DNA of 5,548 nucleotides from Candidatus Nanohalarchaeota archaeon (GTDB taxonomy: Archaea; EX4484-52; B79-G9). A program made the translations under genes and the position numbers. Below the pieces are notes generated by a model. That model was given only the letters and a program-made list of their open reading frames with translations, was not told the origin of the DNA and did not search any database. The stretch is taken from assembly GCA_017610545.1 (NCBI GenBank), contig JAFCBV010000050.1, forward strand, positions 1 to 5,548. The letters are read 5' to 3'. Below are positions 1 to 5,112 of the stretch, piece by piece (the stretch's first letter is position 1; each line of letters opens with the position of its first letter).

Positions 1-741
1 AGAAAACTGAATCAGAGACGAATCGTCTTTTTGAATCTGTCCTGTAAGTAAAAGCCCGTATTTGTGAATGTCTGCGATTATGAACATATATTCATACTTG
101 TCTCTGTCAATACGCAACACACTATACGGAAGATATATCTCCACATATTTTTGATATTTTAGTTTTATGGTTGAAACGCCTTCTGGCGGGATTTTTGCTG
201 GATCGTTGTAAAGAGGGCTTATTTCTGCAAAATGTTTTTCAGGAGAGATAGTTAGATTCAGAGAGATTGTATCGTTTGAGCTGTCTGCGTTGCGTTCATC
301 CATACCTCCTGCAACCATAACAAATGTTTTTTCAGGAATATTGTCGTCTAATGCTGCAAACACTAAAGACAATCCATTAGAACCCAAATGTTTTGCGATT
401 AAATACTGGTCGTCCAGTTTAATGAACTTCGTTGTATTCAACCAAACACTCTCATTTGCATATCCGTCTATCACAATGCCGTCTTCAACAACATTTGATG
501 GCGCTTCGATAATCACGGGAACCTCTTTCACAGGAATCTCTTCGATGTACTCTTCTGCGGCGGGGGTGTCCTGTTTTTGTTCGAATACGTAAGGCGCCAC
601 TAAAATGAATAAGATTATAATAATCAAGACCGGAAAAATTCGGTTTAATGGAACTGAAAACAATTTCTGTTTTATAGGACTGCTTTCTCCGGCATAGCCC
701 CTCAAAAAAGAATTATTTGCCTCAAATCTTGTTGTTGCCAT
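1..741 (-). CDS. Single-pass membrane protein with CBM9/DOMON-like external domain (partial, C-terminus outside window)
   Basis: The frame is open from an ATG at 741 to the window edge, giving 247 codons without a stop, so the 3' end is missing. Residues 1-33 are polar, with several basic residues. Residues 35-52 are strongly hydrophobic (run VLIIIILFILVAPYVF), and an acidic, proline-containing linker covers about 54-82. This predicts an N-in signal anchor with the rest outside. Residues 85-247 look like a beta-rich domain. The segment VIDGYANESVW (90-100) resembles the IDG...E..W opening of family 9 carbohydrate-binding modules, and later segments (GLSLVFAALDD, DTISLNLTIS, YVEIYLPYSVL) fit the strand order expected there. 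The fold assignment is from motif memory and is moderate; the ligand is unknown. The start is supported by GAGGGG at 748-753, 6 nt before the ATG, and by a TATA box at 808-815. The gene is divergent from dph5. The reading frame is certain, the function is not. Confidence 0.8.
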   Translation of the reverse strand, partial: MATTRFEANNSFLRGYAGESSPIKQKLFSVPLNRIFPVLIIIILFILVAPYVFEQKQDTPAAEEYIEEIPVKEVPVIIEAPSNVVEDGIVIDGYANESVWLNTTKFIKLDDQYLIAKHLGSNGLSLVFAALDDNIPEKTFVMVAGGMDERNADSSNDTISLNLTISPEKHFAEISPLYNDPAKIPPEGVSTIKLKYQKYVEIYLPYSVLRIDRDKYEYMFIIADIHKYGLLLTGQIQKDDSSLIQFS

Positions 742-747
742 GGTGTG

Positions 748-753
748 CCCCTC
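748..753 (-). promoter_or_regulatory. Shine-Dalgarno sequence for the CBM9-like gene
   Basis: On the minus strand GAGGGG lies 6 nt before the ATG at 741. GAGG is complementary to the CCUC of the usual archaeal 16S rRNA 3' end. It supports the 741 start and contrasts with dph5 on the other side of the same intergenic region, which has no such sequence. Confidence 0.5.
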
Positions 754-807
754 ATTTGAAAGATATCGTATTAATTGCTCACTAAACAAGTAATGTGGTT
801 GAATGCA

Positions 808-815
808 TATATAAA
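808..815 (-). promoter_or_regulatory. TATA box for the CBM9-like gene
   Basis: The minus strand reads TTTATATA here, a very good archaeal TATA box. Its centre is about 70 nt before the ATG at 741. Transcription would then begin near 785 and leave a leader of about 44 nt. That is consistent with use of the Shine-Dalgarno sequence at 748-753. The box is near-palindromic and could be read on the plus strand, but there it lies too far from dph5 (about 90 nt) and a better-placed box exists. Confidence 0.55.
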
Positions 816-871
816 TAGCGGTTAGTTTGGACATTTTTTGAAAGTTATTAAAAAAGAACATTAAGTCATCA

Positions 872-880
872 AATATAAAA
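872..880 (+). promoter_or_regulatory. TATA box for dph5, leaderless spacing
   Basis: The sequence AATATAAAA is centred about 25 nt before the dph5 ATG at 901. In archaea transcription starts about 25 nt after the TATA centre, so the transcript should begin at or very near the A of the start codon. The 20 nt before the ATG (catcctcatccatatcactc) contain no purine-rich ribosome binding site, which fits a leaderless mRNA. Confidence 0.6.
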
Positions 881-900
881 CATCCTCATCCATATCACTC

Positions 901-1629
901 ATGCTCTACCTAATCGGCACAGGAATCCACGACGAAAAAGACCTTTCCCTCAAAGGCATTGAAGCGTGCAAAAAGTGCGCACGCGTCTTTGCAGAGTTCT
1001 ACACATGCCCTGTTTCTGTGGATATTCCCTGTCTTGAAAAAATGATCTTGAAAAAAATAACCGTTCTCGACCGGAAGCAAGTTGAGGAAGACGGAATCGT
1101 CCTTGAGTCTGCGAAGAAGGGGAACACAGCATTTCTTGTCGGCGGGGACGCGCTCTCTGCAACCACTCACACCCAGCTTGTGCTTGAGGCGAAAAAGGCA
1201 GGGATCAAAGTTCGGGTGATTCATGCATCATCGATATTTACGGCAATTGCTGAGACCGGGCTCATGCTCTACAAGTTCGGCAAAACAGTTTCTCTTCCGT
1301 TTCCGCAGGAGGGATACTTCCCGACAACGCCATATACAAACATCAAGGAGAATCTTGATTGCGGCCTTCACACACTTCTGCTTCTTGATATAGGAATGAC
1401 TGCAAACAGGGCGATTGAAATCCTTCTTGAGCTTGAGGAAAAATTGAATGGGAATATATTTCCAAAAGATACGAAACTTGTGGTTGTTGCGCACCTTGGC
1501 GGTAATTCCTTGATAAAGTATGATACAATAGATAAACTGAAGAAAATGGATTTTGGTGCGCTCCCACACTCAATTGTTGTGCCAGGAAAGATGCATTTTC
1601 ATGAAGAAGAGTTTTTAGAGTTGTTTTAG
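901..1629 (+). CDS. dph5: Diphthine synthase (SAM-dependent methyltransferase of diphthamide synthesis)
   Basis: This cytoplasmic enzyme transfers methyl groups from S-adenosylmethionine to the modified histidine of archaeal elongation factor 2, the second step of diphthamide synthesis. The 242 residues are slightly shorter than the usual 250-270. Family landmarks occur in order: LIGTGIHDEKDLSLKG (4-19) opening the tetrapyrrole-methylase fold, AEFYT (31-35), GGDALSATTHTQ (81-92, the SAM-binding GDP..ATTH motif), VIHASSIFTAIAETGLMLYK (106-125), SLPFP (131-135), LLLDIG (160-165), VVVAHLGG (194-201) and PHSIVVPGKMHFHEEEFLE (222-240). The usual proline after GD is alanine here (A84), and the usual ARLG is AHLG. 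The start matches the family N-terminus and has a leaderless-type promoter. The stop overlaps that of the convergent downstream gene. Identification is secure. Confidence 0.97.
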   Translation: MLYLIGTGIHDEKDLSLKGIEACKKCARVFAEFYTCPVSVDIPCLEKMILKKITVLDRKQVEEDGIVLESAKKGNTAFLVGGDALSATTHTQLVLEAKKAGIKVRVIHASSIFTAIAETGLMLYKFGKTVSLPFPQEGYFPTTPYTNIKENLDCGLHTLLLLDIGMTANRAIEILLELEEKLNGNIFPKDTKLVVVAHLGGNSLIKYDTIDKLKKMDFGALPHSIVVPGKMHFHEEEFLELF

Positions 1630-2021
1630 GGTTGTTTTTCTTTGACGGCTTCATTATATGCATCCATTGTCACGATGCTAACAGGGACGATGTCATGCTC
1701 TTCAGGATAGGGAATTGTGTTCACGATAAGCATATTGCCACACAATTCACGATTCTGTAAAATCTGTTCCAGTACATAGTCGCCTACATCCGTTAAGCGT
1801 ATTCCATTAGTAGGTTTAATATATTCTATCAATCCAGCATCCTTGAGACGATATGGTTTCGGATATATTCCATGATTTGCGCCCTCCGGCACACATTGGG
1901 TCCGTTCATAGGGGTTTTCTTTGAAGAACTTTAGTGCGTGAACAAGCCCCGAATTGATTTCCAGAGTATTATCAAATTCGTGCGATGCATATGTTTGACG
2001 CAATTCTATTTGTTCTGCCAT
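1626..2021 (-). CDS. Small winged-helix-like protein of unknown function
   Basis: The protein has 131 residues, no signal peptide and no membrane segment, so it is probably cytoplasmic. I do not recognise the family. The segment PYRLKDAGLIEYIKPTNGIRLTDVGDYVLEQIL (56-88) has the look of a winged helix: a helix ending in L..AGLIEY, a short wing, then 'LT..G...L', as in many archaeal MarR/ArsR-like transcription regulators. Residues 20-36 could be an earlier helix. Two in-frame ATGs exist, at 2033 and 2021. I chose 2021 because the TATA box at 2045-2052 is centred 27-28 nt before it but only about 16 nt before 2033, and no Shine-Dalgarno sequence precedes either. The gene converges on dph5 with a 4-nt stop overlap and is divergent from the DUF357 gene, which it might regulate; that is speculation. 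Confidence 0.75.
   Translation of the reverse strand: MAEQIELRQTYASHEFDNTLEINSGLVHALKFFKENPYERTQCVPEGANHGIYPKPYRLKDAGLIEYIKPTNGIRLTDVGDYVLEQILQNRELCGNMLIVNTIPYPEEHDIVPVSIVTMDAYNEAVKEKQP
1635..1643 (+). terminator. Possible T-rich terminator of dph5
   Basis: TTTTTCTTT begins 6 nt after the dph5 stop. Archaeal RNA polymerase can terminate on T-rich non-template tracts without a hairpin. The tract lies inside the 3' end of the convergent gene, where it encodes Lys/Glu codons on the other strand, so it may be only a by-product of that coding sequence. Confidence 0.3.
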
Positions 2022-2044
2022 AAAGTGTAGCATACCGCTAAAAT

Positions 2045-2052
2045 AATATATA
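2045..2052 (-). promoter_or_regulatory. TATA box for the 131-residue gene
   Basis: The minus strand reads TATATATT, followed by further A/T. Its centre is 27-28 nt from the ATG at 2021, the spacing expected for leaderless transcription. From the ATG at 2033 it would be only 15-16 nt away, too close for a message that includes that codon. Confidence 0.55.
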
Positions 2053-2171
2053 GTTACTCACCCGTAAACACAATAAGTTGTTTAATAGTGCCTTTAAACT
2101 AGTGACGACGACTTTATGATTAACGATTGTTCGAATGCAAAGGATTTTGATGATGTTCTGCATTCTCCAAT

Positions 2172-2178
2172 GATATAT
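2172..2178 (+). promoter_or_regulatory. Possible TATA box for the DUF357-PH cluster
   Basis: GATATAT is centred about 28 nt before the ATG at 2203, again near leaderless spacing. It competes with a different reading: GGTGAT at 2192-2197 is a good Shine-Dalgarno match that a leaderless transcript would not contain. One of the two signals is probably not used. Confidence 0.35.
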
Positions 2179-2191
2179 GCTGGCAGCAATT

Positions 2192-2197
2192 GGTGAT
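2192..2197 (+). promoter_or_regulatory. Shine-Dalgarno sequence for the DUF357 gene
   Basis: GGTGAT is complementary to the AUCACC of the usual archaeal 16S rRNA 3' end and sits 5 nt before the ATG at 2203. It favours 2203 over the upstream in-frame TTG at 2197, which overlaps it. Confidence 0.5.
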
Positions 2198-2202
2198 TGT
2201 GT

Positions 2203-2454
2203 ATGGGTATAGAAAAACAGCTTATTGAAGAAACAAACAAATGGCACAAAAAAGCAGCCGAAACTCTGAAGAGCACGAAAGCCGTGGATAGAAAGGGCGA
2301 GGAATTTTTAACAAACATAAACGCATACATGTCTGACACGAACCACTTTCTTGACAAAAAAGATTATGTCCGAGCATTCGAGGCTGTTGTCTGGGCATGG
2401 GCCTGGATTGAGATCGGAAAGGAAATTGGAGTAATCAGAGAAACCATTAAATAG
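2203..2454 (+). CDS. DUF357 domain protein
   Basis: The protein has 83 residues, is helical and soluble, and has no signal peptide. The second half, AYMSDTNHFLDKKDYVRAFEAVVWAWAWIEIGKEIGVI (41-78), matches the DUF357 family pattern of an acidic helix, 'FL.k.DyvrAFEavvWAWaW.eiG...G'. The family is, as far as I know, archaeal, about this size and of unknown biochemical role. The tryptophan/alanine-rich helix 58-69 is amphipathic and suggests a helical hairpin or a protein-binding surface. The ATG at 2203 is preferred because GGTGAT lies 5 nt upstream; a TTG at 2197 would add only two residues (Met-Cys). The PH-domain membrane protein begins 22 nt after the stop on the same strand with no clear promoter between, so the two are probably cotranscribed. 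Family assignment is good; function unknown. Confidence 0.88.
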   Translation: MGIEKQLIEETNKWHKKAAETLKSTKAVDRKGEEFLTNINAYMSDTNHFLDKKDYVRAFEAVVWAWAWIEIGKEIGVIRETIK

Positions 2455-2476
2455 GGGTTCTTACGATATAGGTTCC

Positions 2477-2971
2477 ATGGTCAACTGGCATCTTCTACCA
2501 AACGAGAGAAAAATACATCAGGCATCAGTCTCAAGAAAGCTGTTTTTCACATACTATTTTGTCGTTGCCCTGTTTTTTGTTGCGGCAGTCGGCATCAACT
2601 TTATTGATTATCCAATCCCAAAGCTTTACCCATCACTCGCCCTTCTTGCAGGCGGGTTTATAGCGCTTTTTGCAGTTGAACGCAAGAGATCCATGGAAGT
2701 CATGCTTATAACAGATGAGCGCGTGCTTATACTGCGCCAACCAGAGGGCTTGCGCGGCCCAATGACGATGGAATCCATACAGTTTGACAAGCTTTCAAAT
2801 GTGCAAGTTGTGCAGACAAGAAAACAGAGAATCATTGGGACCGGAGATGTGGTGTTCAGGCTGCCGGGAGAAGAGCACACTGTGACAGACATAGCCCGCC
2901 CATACGAAATTGAAAGGGCGATTTACCGCATACTTGACATTGAAAAGCGCGCGGGCACTCTGAAGGTATGA
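2477..2971 (+). CDS. Membrane protein with bacterial-type PH domain (YdbS-like, bPH2)
   Basis: The protein has 164 residues. A short polar N-terminus (1-20) is followed by two predicted membrane helices, about 22-41 (FFTYYFVVALFFVAAVGI) and 49-67 (LYPSLALLAGGFIALFAV). A cytoplasmic domain of about 69-155 follows. It shows the order of bacterial PH domains of the YdbS/bPH2 type: a strand 'EVMLITDERVLILR' (74-87), 'IQFDKLSNVQVVQ' (101-113), then 'RIIGTGDVVFRL' (118-129), where the G.GD turn is typical, and a closing helix 'RPYEIERAIYRILDIEK'. These domains are thought to act in membrane or envelope functions, but the substrate is unknown. Length agrees with short archaeal and bacterial members. 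It lies 22 nt after the DUF357 gene, probably in one transcript. No clear Shine-Dalgarno sequence is present; the ATG is the first in frame after an upstream stop and gives a sensible N-terminus. Confidence 0.85.
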   Translation: MVNWHLLPNERKIHQASVSRKLFFTYYFVVALFFVAAVGINFIDYPIPKLYPSLALLAGGFIALFAVERKRSMEVMLITDERVLILRQPEGLRGPMTMESIQFDKLSNVQVVQTRKQRIIGTGDVVFRLPGEEHTVTDIARPYEIERAIYRILDIEKRAGTLKV

Positions 2972-3243
2972 ATAATGCCGCACTCTATTGAAAGCCACCA
3001 AGCGTAATTGGGATAGAACCCCATGTTATGCCCAGGACAATCACAGATACTTTACTTCTCCAATAATGTTATGGCAGATAAAGCGCATGCTCTGGCTTGA
3101 AATGCAGGTTGCAAACCGGGAAAATCAGGGAATTATCAATGAAAAAACAGCTTCTGATTAATGACGAACCCCTTGATTTTGAGTAAGCTATGGCACATAC
3201 AAATTTTAATAATCCTAAGTACCAATAGTGACATAAATGTTGT
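2972..3243 (+). other. Intergenic stretch without a convincing gene
   Basis: This is the longest gene-free stretch in the window (about 284 nt to the next start codon). It holds only very short plus-strand frames: 3023..3100 (25 codons), 3066..3161 (31 codons) and 3139..3186 (15 codons, MKKQLLINDEPLDFE). They overlap in three different frames, and none has a promoter or ribosome binding site I can defend. The staggered arrangement could be a decayed gene or chance. No tRNA, hairpin terminator or direct repeat was seen. The last 40 nt carry promoter-like A/T-rich sequence for the next gene. Confidence 0.5.
3204..3213 (+). promoter_or_regulatory. Possible TATA box for the 107-residue gene
   Basis: TTTTAATAAT would direct initiation near 3234, giving a leader of about 22 nt that includes the Shine-Dalgarno sequence at 3244-3249. 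The match to an archaeal TATA box is only fair. Confidence 0.35.
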
Positions 3244-3249
3244 GGGGTG
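3244..3249 (+). promoter_or_regulatory. Shine-Dalgarno sequence deciding the 3256 start
   Basis: GGGGTG matches GGAGGTG at all but one compared base and ends 6 nt before the ATG at 3256. The in-frame GTG at 3247 falls inside this sequence and so is unlikely to be the start. Confidence 0.55.
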
Positions 3250-3255
3250 GTATAT

Positions 3256-3579
3256 ATGACCTATTCGTTAGATGACTTTGATTATCGAGTTGAAGAAGTA
3301 TTACCTGAAAGATTACTTGACTTAGCTAAAAATACAAAAGGAACTATTGGTACTCGAACTTATGGAGATGCCACAGATCTTTTAACACTAACACAAGACG
3401 GGATACTTTGGCTGGCGGGCAAACATCCAGAACTAGCGGAATCTTTGCTAAAGGAAGACTATACACAGGTACCTGTATTGAAAATAATCGGATCTGGACC
3501 TAACAAGATTTGGTATCATCCAAAGACCGGTGAAAAAATATGCGAGGATTTTATTCAGTCAGAAAGGCAGATCAGTTAA
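3256..3579 (+). CDS. Hypothetical protein, 107 residues
   Basis: I do not recognise this protein. It has no signal peptide, membrane segment or cysteine pair. The N-terminal half (1-68) appears helical and acidic, with 'LPERLLDLAKNTKG' and 'LLTLTQDGILWLAGKHPELAESLLKE'. The 'LTqdGil.L' piece recalls the end of a winged helix, but the match is weak. The C-terminal part (73-100) is strand-like, with 'VLKIIGSGPNKIWYHPKTGEKICEDFI', where K.WYHP.TGE could be a small conserved turn. Real coding is supported by a good ribosome binding site (GGGGTG, 6 nt spacing), a plausible TATA box and the even run of common codons over 108 triplets. By hand count it is about 38% GC against about 47% for the hydrolase gene downstream, and it borders the gene-free stretch, so recent acquisition is possible. 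An 80-nt gap separates it from the hydrolase gene. Confidence 0.65.
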   Translation: MTYSLDDFDYRVEEVLPERLLDLAKNTKGTIGTRTYGDATDLLTLTQDGILWLAGKHPELAESLLKEDYTQVPVLKIIGSGPNKIWYHPKTGEKICEDFIQSERQIS

Positions 3580-3631
3580 AATAGAAAATTCAAATAAAAC
3601 GAAATTATTTGTAGTGTTTGTATTGACAAGC

Positions 3632-3641
3632 GTATTTTTTG
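3632..3641 (+). promoter_or_regulatory. Weak TATA-like element before the hydrolase gene
   Basis: GTATTTTTTG is centred about 23 nt before the ATG at 3660. It is T-rich, not a canonical TATA box, but is roughly at leaderless spacing, and no Shine-Dalgarno sequence lies in the 20 nt before the ATG. The call is tentative. Confidence 0.25.
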
Positions 3642-3659
3642 ATACATGTATGTGCTTTC

Positions 3660-4574
3660 ATGAAAAAACACAAAACTCTTTTTGCAGGCATCATTGCCAT
3701 CCTTGTTATCGCAGGATTATACTATTTTCTTTCTGTAGAAAAGCCAAGCCAGAAGTGGTCTGTTGCGCCTGACGGAACTTTTTCTTATCCTGAAAACAGA
3801 GGCGTTGTTCAATATGAAGAACTTATACTGAAGGACACCACCGATTTTACGCTTTCAAAAATAATCTATGAAAGCAAGGGTGAGCGAATTTACGCGCTCC
3901 TTCGCGTGCCAAAAACAAGCTCAAATGTGCCTGCTATGGTTATGCTTCCCGGAGCCCTCGTCACAAAAGAAGGTCAGCAGGGTGTCGCCGAATTTTTCCA
4001 GAAAAACGGCTTTGCGACACTCGCGCTTGACGAGCGCGGCAACGGAGGCGAGACGCAGGGCGGCATAACAAGCATGGAAGCAGAATATGCTTCATATATG
4101 AATGAAGCTGAGCCTGTGTCACATCTTATGGTTTTTGATGCACTGCGCGCCTTCGATATACTGCAAGAACATGATATGATAGACAAAGACAAAATCGGTT
4201 TCTACGGTGAGAGTATGGGCGGCAGGTTTGCAATCATTGCAGCAGCCCTTGAGCCGCGCGCAAAGTTTCTCATTGGTGTTAGCACGTCAGGTTATGGCTC
4301 TGGTAAGCAAAGGTTTGATGATGAAATTGTTGCGCGCTTTTATGCATCAATTGACCCTGACTCGTATGTCGGGCGCATTTCACCGCGAAATGTTGTTTTG
4401 GTGCACGCGGCAAACGACCCGATGGTGCCTCTTGAAATGGCAAAATCAACATATTATTATGCCAACAAGCCCAAGCAATTCATTGAGGTAGATTCAGCGT
4501 GCCACGGGCTCTGCGAGGAGATGAGGGCGCCGCTTTTGGAGGAATTAGTCAATATTCTTGAAAATTTGCGCTGA
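3660..4574 (+). CDS. Membrane-anchored alpha/beta hydrolase (serine esterase/peptidase-like)
   Basis: The protein has 304 residues. Residues 1-6 are basic (MKKHKT), and 7-25 are a hydrophobic helix with no lipobox cysteine, so it is a signal anchor or signal peptide placing the enzyme outside the membrane. The hydrolase fold covers about 64-304: strand 'PAMVMLPGAL' (91-100, probable oxyanion-hole loop), 'LALDERGNGGETQGG' (121-135, like the D.RG.G.S.G loop of acetyl xylan esterases and X-Pro peptidases), and the nucleophile elbow GESMG (183-187) with Ser185. 'VHAANDPMVP' (248-257) carries the probable acid Asp253, and 'DSACHGL' (278-284) the probable catalytic His282. The triad is complete, so it is likely active; the substrate is unknown. 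The ATG at 3660 is chosen because it gives the classic MKK-hydrophobic start; an in-frame TTG at 3639 would prepend MIHVCAF. GC is about 47% by hand count. It is separated from the MgtC gene by 75 nt holding a good promoter. Confidence 0.9.
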   Translation: MKKHKTLFAGIIAILVIAGLYYFLSVEKPSQKWSVAPDGTFSYPENRGVVQYEELILKDTTDFTLSKIIYESKGERIYALLRVPKTSSNVPAMVMLPGALVTKEGQQGVAEFFQKNGFATLALDERGNGGETQGGITSMEAEYASYMNEAEPVSHLMVFDALRAFDILQEHDMIDKDKIGFYGESMGGRFAIIAAALEPRAKFLIGVSTSGYGSGKQRFDDEIVARFYASIDPDSYVGRISPRNVVLVHAANDPMVPLEMAKSTYYYANKPKQFIEVDSACHGLCEEMRAPLLEELVNILENLR

Positions 4575-4618
4575 ATTTGAATACAATTACCAAAATCGGC
4601 AGAAAACGCGCAAAAAAC

Positions 4619-4626
4619 ATATAAAA
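4619..4626 (+). promoter_or_regulatory. TATA box for the MgtC-family gene, leaderless spacing
   Basis: CATATAAA is centred 27-28 nt before the ATG at 4650, and the purine-rich run CAAAAAA just upstream could serve as a BRE. Only a weak AAAGGT lies before the ATG, so a leaderless transcript is favoured. Confidence 0.6.
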
Positions 4627-4649
4627 CTGCATTTTAAAGGTATCTTTCT

Positions 4650-5081
4650 ATGTTTGAGTATATTGTTTCCTATTTCCGGGCAGACCTTGTAATATTGTTC
4701 AAGGTTTTATTCGCCCTCACAATGGGCCTCATCATTGGTATGGAACGGCAGAGGATGAAAAAGTCTGCTGGCATGAGGACGCACATAATTGTCTGTGTCT
4801 CGACAACCATGGTGGTTGCTGTGGCCATGGTTGCATTTCCTGCAGCAGACTCCGGCGCGCGCGCAATTGCAGCAGTTATTACAGGTATAGGGTTTCTTGG
4901 CGCAGGACAGATAATGACAACCGGCGGAAAGATATCCGGTATCACTACTGCCGCAAGCATATGGGCGAACGCGCTGATTGGATGCGTCATAGGATTGGGA
5001 TATTATCTGATTGCGTTTGTCAGCACAATGATTATGTTCTATACATTCCGAATGAAGAAAGGTACTGGCTGGACGCGCTGA
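4650..5081 (+). CDS. MgtC/SapB family membrane protein
   Basis: The protein has 143 residues, almost all within the membrane, with helices at about 13-31, 44-64, 70-88 and 103-132. Family signatures are clear. 'GLIIGMERQRMKKSAGMRTH' (26-45) corresponds to the G.ER....AG.RTH loop. D67 and R71 precede 'GIGFLGAGQIM' (79-89). 'GITTAASIWANALIGCVIGLGYY' (97-119) corresponds to the GLTTAAs.W..aaiG..GlG.Y motif. Bacterial MgtC is longer and carries a cytoplasmic C-terminal domain; this protein stops after the membrane part with a short basic tail (RMKKGTGWTR), as in minimal SapB-type proteins. MgtC in bacteria is tied to survival in low magnesium and to inhibition of ATP synthase; whether that holds here is unknown. 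It has its own TATA box, and its stop abuts the TATA box of the next gene. I saw no Mg-sensing leader. Confidence 0.93.
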   Translation: MFEYIVSYFRADLVILFKVLFALTMGLIIGMERQRMKKSAGMRTHIIVCVSTTMVVAVAMVAFPAADSGARAIAAVITGIGFLGAGQIMTTGGKISGITTAASIWANALIGCVIGLGYYLIAFVSTMIMFYTFRMKKGTGWTR

Positions 5082-5082
5082 C

Positions 5083-5090
5083 ATATATAA
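5083..5090 (+). promoter_or_regulatory. TATA box for the lipoprotein gene, leaderless spacing
   Basis: ATATATAA is centred 26-27 nt before the ATG at 5113 and begins 1 nt after the stop of the MgtC gene. The 20 nt before the ATG are A/T-rich with no purine-rich ribosome binding site. This argues for independent, leaderless expression despite a gap of only 31 nt. Confidence 0.65.
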
Positions 5091-5112
5091 GGCATTTAAT
5101 TTAATTTTAACT

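Noticed and set aside
290..592. Plus-strand reading frame of 100 codons inside the CBM9-like gene
   Set aside because: It is antisense to a longer frame with a good promoter, ribosome binding site, membrane anchor and domain-like sequence; its own product is low-complexity Ser/Thr-rich, typical of an antisense shadow.
1228..1569. Minus-strand frame of 113 codons inside dph5
   Set aside because: dph5 is certain over this whole stretch, and the antisense product shows no recognisable motif.
2118..2140. T-loop-like sequence GTTCGAATG suggesting a tRNA
   Set aside because: The flanking bases do not form a T stem, and no acceptor, D or anticodon arm can be built around it.
2197..2202. TTG at 2197 as the start of the DUF357 gene
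   Set aside because: It overlaps the Shine-Dalgarno sequence that serves the ATG at 2203 and adds only two residues outside the conserved family.
3530..3772. Plus-strand frame overlapping the 107-residue gene and the hydrolase N-terminus
   Set aside because: It overlaps two better-supported genes in another frame and includes the A/T-rich spacer; no start signal was seen.
4707..5084. Minus-strand frame of 125 codons opposite the MgtC gene
   Set aside because: The plus strand encodes clear MgtC/SapB motifs throughout; the antisense product is cysteine- and histidine-rich without order and has no promoter.
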